Assembly (NCBI GenBank): GCA_010015655.1 | Contig: ML976658.1 | Span: 887,087-951,086, forward strand | Source of the DNA: Bimuria novae-zelandiae CBS 107.79 | Lineage: Eukaryota; Ascomycota; Dothideomycetes; Pleosporales; Didymosphaeriaceae | Direction of reading: 5' to 3' | DNA: 64,000 bases | Shown here: positions 56,468 through 64,000 of the stretch, one piece after another | How the letters are laid out: every line of letters starts with the position of its first letter | How positions within the stretch are numbered: the stretch's first letter is position 1 | Notes under the pieces: generated by a model | The model's input: the letters and a program-made list of their open reading frames with translations, nothing else | Databases searched by the model: none | Told to the model about the DNA's origin: nothing | Made by a program: the position numbers and the translations under genes

Positions 56468-57560
56468 TTACGTACTTTGCCTGTCGTACCTTCTATTGTA
56501 TCTACGGATCATATCTTGAGCGGTGTAGAGTTGTTTCTCTCTCCTGCGCACACTGACTTGTGTAAACTCGTCGAACCGATCGCGGCTCCTTTTCACTATT
56601 TCAGCTGACGTGGAGGCCCAGGGGTCGGCCGATGATAATAACCTAGACACGGCCGCCTCATAAACTATGTCATTCTCCACCCATATCTCCGTTCCCAAAA
56701 CCTGCATCTTCGCCCGGAGTACGCGGACATTCAACCAGGTTGCCCAGAGTGAATTGTCCCTGTGTTGCCTTCTCCTAGAATACACCTTGTCGAAGACATC
56801 GAGTTCCTTGAAAGGATGCCTCAGATCCTTAATAAGACTACGACGCGCTCATGGATGTAGAACCAGGGCCAAAGAACGGTGTTTCGTCTACCATGGCCCG
56901 TGTTCGCAAATGAAAGTTATCCTTGATGCCGGCTAATGCATCTTTTTCAATGAGTAAGAGTAGTCCTATGAACGCAGGCGAATGCTTTGCATCCCTGACA
57001 CCAAGGTGCTTAGCCTTAAGCCGAAGCCGTGCTTCTTTCCCTTGTATCCCGCAATGTAATTTTCTCGATGTACCATCATCGCACTTTGAATTTTGTTGAA
57101 ATACCGAAAGGTTCTTTCCCCTAACTAAAGATTTGAGAGCATAATGTGAAGAAATTGTAGAACCTTAAGCTCACGCACTAGCTCGAATTGAAGCACCTCG
57201 GCTTAATCGTGAGCCATCTTCATGGATGAAATTCCTCGATGCCAGGGATGGATACGGATACAATCTTTCAGTAGACTCAGGCTGACATCGAGAGAGAAGA
57301 TAATATTAAGTATCGACCGGAACCTGGTGAATACGGACAGCCGTACTTGATAATCATGTATTAAAAATTGCACCGCCTTGATCTGGTCGTTGTCTATTTC
57401 TCCTTGCGCAATACGCTGTTGAACCTCGATGATCTGTAGCTGATATGCATATATTCGACAAGCGGCTTCGTTGGATTTGTAGTGGTAGTGGCATGCTTCC
57501 GCTTCAAGATCACGGCCGTCCCATTCCTGCCACCTGATGCAGACCTGTCGACTGCTGTTT
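56468..57560 (-). pseudogene. Uncharacterised protein-coding remnant
   Basis: Three protein-like minus-strand segments run in order but in different frames. 57560-57200 reads RDLEAEACHYHYKSNEAACR and SVFTRFRSILNIIFSLD. 57090-56850 reads LRLKAKHLGVRDAKHSPAF. 56850-56468 reads SLIKDLRHPFKELDVFDK and LWATWLNVRVLRAKM. The first ends at a TAA that could come from CAA, and the second and third are offset by a frame break near 56850. I do not recognise the family. Undetected introns could explain part of this, so it may instead be a multi-exon gene. It is hydrophilic and helix-rich with no signal peptide seen. Confidence 0.35.
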
Positions 57561-59003
57561 TGATGGAACGCAATTAGTGTTCTGAAGGGTGAGCGCCGTA
57601 CCTAAGGTTCCCAAAATTCCGCAGGAAGAGGCGATTTTTCGGTGGACCATGGGGAGGTTACACGTTCGCCGAAAACTCTTGGCATTGATCATGATCTACT
57701 AGTATCGATCGAATTGGAGGGCGTTGCAATGCATATTACATAGGGTTGTGATACTGTTCTGCTTCGCACATCCGAAAAAGAAACTGCGAACAACCTCGTA
57801 CGAGCGACAAATACATCCGCTCCAGGCTTCAGGCGAGATAGCAATCGAAAGCTTGAATTCGGCAGAAGCGAGCAACGGTCCATTCTTGGCGTATTCTGGT
57901 GTGATCACTTCGGATTTATGTTGTGATTTTCATGAAAAGCGATTGGCATCGACCACATGTGGTGGTCTAAACGAAGGAGCCAGGGGTCAAATTGTCGCGG
58001 CAGAAAGAGTGAGTGGGCCAGGACGTAAATGACGCAGAATTGCACTTAGGAGTGGTAAAGAGATAAGGAACATATGACAAATCCTTCAAGGATGATGTAG
58101 GTACGGGTATTGCGACGCTAAAAACGGGACAAGATGCACCGTTGTTAACGACGGTGAGGTGAGGCAAAGTTGGGAGACGCGATTCGCGAGGAAGTCGTGA
58201 ACGCACCGTTACGCTAGCCAAAATTGGCTTAGAACATAAGTTAAGACATGGAACTTGCAGGCACCGTGAGACTCTAGGGCTCCAAGATGTGGTTCCATCA
58301 GTCGGGAGAGGGCTCGGAGAGATAAAAGCTCGCGAGTGTGAGGAGGGGTGGTGGCAACACTGGAGCTAGGTATCCTACTCGTGATGTGGCTGCAGTGTGG
58401 CTCACGCACACTGGAGCGTGGACAAGCTCCCACGTAAAGCTGAAAGCCGGCTATACACTACTACGTTAATAGTTAAAGTTTAGTCTTTGTATTGTATATC
58501 CTAGGGTTACATATTGCCTTTTCTAAGCTAATTCTGGCCCGCTATAGCCCACTTTCAGCTTTACGCGAGAGACAAGTATTTGGATAGATAACGTACTTAT
58601 GCTATGTGAAGGGACAAAGCGAAGAGTTGATCAGAAAAGTACCATAGGTATGTTCATTACACGTCTGTGCTGTCGCCCAGGTAACTTGAGGAGAACTGCA
58701 CCTGCAGCCCTGGGTATGAGTGCGTAGGGTAGCTTTGACCCTTAAAAACAAAGTGGGTTGGATCATTTTGTGGTGAGTATACTAAAATCTATATTGCATA
58801 AATAAATCCCCCAACTCTATTAGACTGCCTGTTCCTACGCTGGACCGCCGCATGTCTGAGCTTGCCCTCCATCAGCCACTCTTCCATCATTCGGGTATTC
58901 TTTGATACTGCCCACTGCAAAAACCATCGGTCGTTTCCTTATGGGATACATGCGGATCATTTGCAACCGCACGCATGATCGTCCCAGGCGAATCGGTACC
59001 CGC
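57561..59003. other. Intergenic region containing a small inverted-repeat element
   Basis: About 1.4 kb with no supported gene. One MITE-like unit is at 58431-58567; the sequence inside it is TA-rich, unlike the surroundings. Confidence 0.45.
58431..58567. repeat. MITE-like inverted-repeat element, 137 bp
   Basis: Ends match as imperfect 25-bp inverted repeats (CACGTAAAGCTGAAAG... and its mirror ...CTTTCAGCTTTACGCG). The interior is TA-rich. No clear target duplication is seen. A related end motif (TTCAGCTTCACGCGAAA) occurs at 53395-53411. Confidence 0.5.
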
Positions 59004-59726
59004 CTACAAGAAGACAGCGAACACCCCAGCGAGAATCGAAACGGTTACATGAGGCAGAGTCCGAAGTGCAAGAGTGCTAGCACTACTGGTCGTCTGCCGT
59101 GCAGGCGAGGAACCGACTGCGGCGCCGGCGCCGGAGCCGGAGCCGCCCGTCGCACCGTTGCTGTTATCCTCACCCTTCTGCTGTTTCTGCTGCGCACACA
59201 AGTCCGTCAGCGTGGTGTTCGCCTGCATCTCCTGAAGCTTCGTCTCCGCCTTTGTAATCTGCTCCTTGAATTTCATGACCTGTGTACTATTCAAGCCCTT
59301 CTTCTCAGCAAGGGCGTCTACAGCAGTCTGGTTCTTTGCAAACGCGATCACCTTGCCAAGGTGCTTCATGGTCTTACACTGCGCATTGACAGCCCTGTTC
59401 GCGTTGAAGACGTTGCACTCATCGACGAGGGTGGTGTTGGCCTGTAAGGCTTGGAGTGTGGCAGTGGTGTTCGCGGCTTGGTTTTTGATCGATTGGACCT
59501 CGGTCTCGTTGAGTTTGCCCTTTGCGACAAGGGCGTCGAGCTTGGTCTGGTTCGCGGCGAGCTCCATGAGCTGCATCATCTTGTTCATCTTTCTGCATTC
59601 TTTCTTGACCGAATCTCCTTCATCGGAAGTGCCATTTTTGTCTTTGCGGGCTTCAAGGAGGTGCAGCTCTGGAAAAGCAGCGACGGCCGCGATGAAGACG
59701 ACAAGGAAGGTGAGGAGAATACGCAT
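59004..59726 (-). CDS. Secreted, probably GPI-anchored protein with duplicated helical domain
   Basis: Single exon, 240 residues from ATG 59726 (an upstream ATG at 59768 would precede the signal peptide MRILLTFLVVFIAAVAAFP). The mature part holds two similar units of about 60 residues, each between cysteines: MMQLMELAANQTKLDALVAK ... LQANTTLVDEC and HLGKVIAFAKNQTAVDALAE ... MQANTTLTDLC. Each has matching Asn-X-Thr sites. A Ser/Gly-rich linker and a hydrophobic tail (VTVSILAGVFAVFL) follow, typical of a GPI-anchor signal. Similar repeat proteins are found in ascomycetes, but I know of no assigned function; a cell-wall or surface role is inferred. Confidence 0.78.
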   Translation of the reverse strand: MRILLTFLVVFIAAVAAFPELHLLEARKDKNGTSDEGDSVKKECRKMNKMMQLMELAANQTKLDALVAKGKLNETEVQSIKNQAANTTATLQALQANTTLVDECNVFNANRAVNAQCKTMKHLGKVIAFAKNQTAVDALAEKKGLNSTQVMKFKEQITKAETKLQEMQANTTLTDLCAQQKQQKGEDNSNGATGGSGSGAGAAVGSSPARQTTSSASTLALRTLPHVTVSILAGVFAVFL

Positions 59727-59825
59727 GATGAAAACTGTTTGGGGACAAATAATGGACTTGCGCTGCAAGAATGAGGAGTAAAGTCGGACCGGCCGAGGAA
59801 ATGAAGACTAGAAAGAAAGCAAAAG

Positions 59826-59895
59826 TAATACTGTTGGATGGGGCAGCGTGGACTGAGGAGTAATACTGTTGGATGGGGCAGCGTGGACTGAGGAG
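59826..59895. repeat. Perfect tandem duplication of 35 bp
   Basis: Two identical adjacent units beginning TAATACTGTTGGATGGGGCA, about 100 bp upstream of the ATG of the GPI-type gene. No difference between the units is seen, so it is recent. Confidence 0.85.
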
Positions 59896-60306
59896 TAGTA
59901 TTGAGAGAGAAGCTTTATTTATGCTACATTTAACTTTAGCAATCCTCGTCAATAGCCTGTGTACGCGGCCCACGGCATAGCTGAAGCTTGACCAGTACCC
60001 ACCTTTCCGTCCGCCACGCGTTGCTGCATGTGCAGAGCGTTGTTTGACAGCGGGTGCCCCGTTGCTTGTCGCAAGTCTAGCAAAGCGCTTGTGTCACGGA
60101 GGCCTTAGACTGTAACTGGAGGCCCGTGGTCCAACGGGTCTGTATGCGGCAGTATGCCGTGGTTTCGCTCGCGGCCTGTCAAGTTTCACCATCTGACGAT
60201 GTCGTGCGCGACACCTAAGCATTCGCTTGTATCTTGGCTTGTGGGTCGTTTCACCCTCCGTCGTCAGCGAGTCTCGAACAGATGGCAAGTAATGGGGTTA
60301 CTAAAG

Positions 60307-60434
60307 CACAGTTGTCAATAATCAAGCGATCTCCAGATTGATTGCCCAACTAAGCGCCAAAAGACCACAGAGAGGTCCGTGTTAGACCTGATCTAGTAAT
60401 CAATCTGCCTATCGCTTGATTGTTGACAACTCTG
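60307..60434. repeat. MITE-like inverted-repeat element, 128 bp
   Basis: Inverted ends of about 36 bp (CACAGTTGTCAATAATCAAG and, mirrored at the right, CAGAGTTGTCAACAATCAAG) enclose about 55 bp. There is no coding capacity. The transcript or single strand would fold into a long hairpin. No certain target duplication. Confidence 0.6.
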
Positions 60435-61168
60435 GGGGTTAGCATCTTCTATGGGTAACATATGCTAGGTTTCGTGCGTCGACGTCCGAGATGCAGACGG
60501 CTGAGCGAGGAGAACCGCGTTGCGCTCAGCCTCATGTAAGTACCATCAAAAGACACAATTACTTGCGATCTCGATGAATTGAATCGCGACGTTCATAGCG
60601 GCTGTTCGTTGTGGAAGCGGTAGCATAGTATCAGTCAGCCAAGGTTTCATCCCGCAAAGAAACATTTCACTGCTTGAATGGTAGGAACAATGCGCCGTTT
60701 CACTGTTTGATGTTGTTCGAATGGTGCGAAAGATTTTCGCAAAGGTAGCGCCGCCAATGCCAGCCTTTGTATGCAGGCTCCTTGAAATGACGTTGCCGCT
60801 GCAAATCTTGAGATTGTGAATTTAAACCAGGACTCCAGTCGTCCATAGAGCTGAGAGTCCAAATTTAACATCGAATACATGTCCCAGACAGTGAATGTCC
60901 ATGAGGTGCGGAGGAACGTCGTTCATCTAGATTAGATAGACCACTCTCTGTGGGGAGAAATAGTGCTCGACCAACTTTCGATCGCTTCCATCGATAGCGC
61001 TGATAAGGGTGTGATCCATACATTCTGGGAGGTAATGGGAAGCGCGAGTGACTTGACGGAGCTAAAGCGGAGTTATGGTAAAACGATTTGCCCCACTAGA
61101 AAGAGTCACAAAAACACAACCCCACCACCCGTTGGCCTCCAAGGCACACGACACAGTCACTGGTAGAC

Positions 61169-64000
61169 ATGAACTTCCCGCAGGAGGAGGAGCGCATCCT
61201 CGCGCGCTGGAAGGAGATCGACGCCTTCCTCCGCCAAGTTGAGCTGGTAAGTGTCCCGACTTCCTTTTCCAATCATGACTCGTAGGCAAGGCAGTTGCTC
61301 AACAGCGGCCGGTGGAGTGCCATTGAGGTCTTACTACTTCAACACAAGATTGAGCAAGGATTGTAGTTTTGTATAGGCTGTACTAACGCACACTAGTCGA
61401 AAGGAAAACAGCCTTACACCTTCTACGGTTCGTTTGCCCATGCGCTGCAACATCTCACGTCTGACTCTTGTAGATGGACCGCCTTTCGCGACCGGCATGC
61501 CGCACTACGGCCATCTGCTCGCCTCCACGATCAAGGACATCATTCCGAGATACTGGTCTATGAAGGGACGCTATGTTGAGCGACGCTTCGGTTGGGATAC
61601 GCACGGTGTGCCTATCGAGTATGAGATCGACAAGGAGATGGGCATGTCGGGACGAGACGCCGTGCGGGAGATTGGTATTGCGAAATACAACGAGAAGTGC
61701 CGCGCCATCGTTATGCGATATGCGACCGAGTGGAGGCATACCATCGACCGACTGGGACGTTGGATCGATTTTGATAATGACTACAAGACCATGGACACGA
61801 GCTTCATGGAGAGCGAGTGGTGGGTGTTCAAGCAACTTTTCGACAAAGGCGTGGTGTACCGTGGTTTCAAGGTGATGCCGTACAGCACAGCCTTGTGCAC
61901 TCCTCTCAGCAACTTTGAGGCGTCGCAGAACTACAAGGACGTACAAGACCCGGCCGTTGTGGTGTCATTCCCACTGCTGGACGACCCTAATACATGCCTT
62001 CTAGCATGGACGACAACGCCATGGACACTGCCGTCAAACACTGGGCTCGCAGCGCACCCCGACTTTGAATACATCAAGATACTTGATGAAGCTTCCGGGA
62101 AACACTACATCCTCCTTGAGGCCCTGTTACGGACGTTGTACAAGGATCCGAAGAAGGCAAAATTCAAGATTGTGCAAAAACTTAAGGGAAAAGATATGCT
62201 GGGCTGGAAGTACGAGCCGCTATTCGACTACTTTTACGAGGAGTTTAAAGACTACGGTTTCAAGGTCCTGAACGCCACTTACGTGACCGCGGATAGCGGT
62301 ACGGGTATCGTCCACCAGGCACCTGCATATGGTGAGGAGGATTACAAGGTGGCCGTAGAGAATGGTATCATCGGCCAAAACCGCCCGCCCGCAAACCCTG
62401 TGGACGATGCTGGTTGCTTTACCTCGGTCGTTCGTCACTTCGAAGGCCAGCATGTTAAGGCTGCCGACAAGAACATCATCAAACACTTGAAGGGGACTGG
62501 CCGGTTAGTGGTCGACTCACAGCTTACGCATAGCTACCCTTTCTGCTGGCGATCCGATACCCCGTTGATCTACCGCGCTGTTCCGTCGTGGTTTGTGCGC
62601 ATCCAAGACAGCATTCCCCAGATGCTGAAAAACATTGAAGGGTCGCATTGGGTGCCTTCTTTCGTGAAGGAGAAGCGTTTCGCAAACTGGATTCAGAATT
62701 CGCCTGATTGGGCAGTCTCGCGTAATAGATTCTGGGGTACGCCGCTTCCTTTATGGGTCAGCGACGACCTGAAGGAGATTGTGTGCGTGGGAAGCGTCGA
62801 GGAGTTGAAGAAGCTGAGCGGATATGAGGGCGAACTTACAGACATCCATCGCGACAAGATCGACGACATCACCATTCCCAGCCAGCAGGGCAAGGGCGTG
62901 CTACGAAGAAGCCCGGAAGTGTTTGATTGCTGGTTTGAGTCAGGTTCGATGCCTTACTCGAGCGCTCACTACCCATTCGAGAATGTTGAGCAGTTTGAGA
63001 AGTCCTTCCCTGGTGACTTTATCGCTGAAGGTCTGGATCAGACGCGTGGGTGGTTCTATACCCTGACCGTCCTTGGCACGCTTCTTTTCGGCAAGCTTCC
63101 CTTCAAGAACTGTGTTGTGAACGGTATCGTGCTGGCTGAAGATGGAAAGAAGATGTCAAAGCGCCTGAAGAACTACCCAGATCCGATGCTCATCATGAAC
63201 AATTACGGTTCCGATGCGCTCCGCTTGTACCTCATCAACTCGCCAGTAGTCCGCGCGGAGACACTCCGATTCAAGGAGTCCGGCGTAAAGGAGATTGTGT
63301 CGAAAGTGCTCCTTCCGATGTGGAACAGCTACCAGTTTTTCGAGCAGCAAGCGACGCTGCTGAAGAAAGTTGCAGGGTTTGACTTTGAATTCGACCCCAA
63401 AGCCGAGAAGACGAACACGAACGTTATGGATCGCTGGATCCTGGCTTCTTGCCAGTCCTTGTTGAAGTTTGTGAACGAAGAGATGGCGGCGTATCGATTG
63501 TACACCGTCGTTCCGCGGTTACTTCAGGTGAGTGCTTCTTCTTCTTCCTGCGGGCGCGTCCACTGACGTACGTAGCTCATCGATAACACCACGAACTGGT
63601 ACATTCGCATCAACCGTCGTCGTTTAAAAGGAGAGTACGGTCTCGATGATACCAAGCACGCCCTTAACTCCCTTTTCGAAGTCCTCTTTACCCTCTGCCG
63701 TGGTCTGGCTCCTTTCACCCCCTTCCTCACCGACAACATCTATCTACGTCTCCTTCCTCATTTCCCTCAGGGTTATCTGAAAGAGCTCGGGACCGAGGAC
63801 GATCGCAGCATTCACTTCCTCCCCTTCCCCGAGGTTCGCGAGGAGCTCTTCGACGAGGTCGTGGAGAGACAAGTGAAGCGCATGCAAACTGTCATTGACC
63901 TGGGTCGCATCTGCCGTGACCGCGCCAACAAAGGGCTCAAGACCCCGCTCAAGACGCTCGTCATTATCCACCCCGACTCGCAATACCTCGATGACCTGCG
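61169..64000 (+). CDS. ILS1: Cytosolic isoleucine--tRNA ligase, 5' part
   Basis: Four exons in view (61169-61246, 61397-61427, 61474-63527, 63576 onward) in one frame; the gene runs off the right edge after about 860 of an expected roughly 1070 codons. Class I tRNA synthetase signatures are the HIGH-type motif PHYGHLL near residue 48 and KMSKR in GKKMSKRLKNYPDP. The editing (CP1) domain between them includes TTPWTLPSNT. The cytosolic eukaryotic form is indicated by the N-terminus MNFPQEEERILARWKEIDAF and WDTHGVPIEYEIDKEMG. It charges tRNA-Ile with isoleucine in the cytoplasm and is essential in yeasts. The frame open from 61434 misses the first two exons. Confidence 0.93.

Larger units (their letters stand above)
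59727..61168. other. Intergenic region with a tandem duplication and a MITE-like element
   Basis: About 1.4 kb with no supported gene. It contains the 35-bp tandem duplication at 59826-59895, probably in the promoter or 5' UTR of the GPI-type gene, and the inverted-repeat element at 60307-60434. Confidence 0.45.

Noticed and set aside
58902..59447. 181-codon plus-strand frame
   Set aside because: Antisense shadow of the GPI-type gene; no features of its own.
61455..61946. 163-codon minus-strand frame
   Set aside because: Antisense shadow of the isoleucyl-tRNA synthetase gene.
1..64000. tRNA and rRNA genes
   Set aside because: I looked for T-loop motifs and rRNA-like stretches by eye and found none I can support; a covariance-model scan was not possible.

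Overview
The window looks like a filamentous ascomycete chromosome, probably a dothideomycete (an inference from gene families; the species is not identified). Genes have short GT-AG introns of about 45-55 nt. Widely conserved eukaryotic genes (cytosolic isoleucyl-tRNA synthetase, RLP24, TIM14/PAM18) sit beside fungal families such as rhodopsin-like membrane proteins, sugar and drug MFS transporters, DUF7580 and C2H2 proteins. Gene-rich, GC-balanced DNA alternates with TA-rich blocks of dead transposons. Nearly all defects in those transposons are C-to-T or G-to-A changes, the signature of repeat-induced point mutation (RIP).

Layout. 1-14.3 kb is a transposon block: the 5' end of an LTR retroelement, a pogo/Fot element, then five pogo/Fot copies of exactly 1833 bp (three forward, two reverse) arranged around a Mutator-like element. 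14.6-26.1 kb is a gene island on mostly the minus strand: a secreted DJ-1/PfpI protein, a sugar transporter, a seven-exon rhodopsin-like protein, and a rearranged C2H2/DUF7580/SH3-SANT locus. 26.1-40.2 kb is a nested transposon block: an old Ty1/copia element carrying a solo LTR and a complete younger copia, which itself carries a pogo element; beside it lie a further pogo, an unidentified 603-bp insertion and a piggyBac-like element. 40.8-64 kb is the second gene island: a secreted S33-type hydrolase, an FLR1-like MFS drug-transporter pseudogene, one more pogo, a class II aldolase-like protein, a small cysteine-rich secreted protein, a GST-like protein, TIM14 and RLP24 (divergent pair), a GPI-type secreted protein and the start of ILS1.

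The most informative result is at 22.8-25.5 kb. A single inversion of about 2.73 kb, with breakpoints at a shared AGC trinucleotide, cut two neighbouring genes. Flipping the segment back joins the C2H2 reading frame to an SH3-SANT frame, and the DUF7580 N-terminal frame to its C-terminal frame, both in phase. The DUF7580 half left outside now carries three nonsense codons.

Exon boundaries were derived by hand from GT/AG sites, frame continuity and family expectation; every multi-exon model given as a CDS sums to a multiple of three. Some upstream-most starts in open frames here are TTG or GTG, and I moved or questioned those starts.
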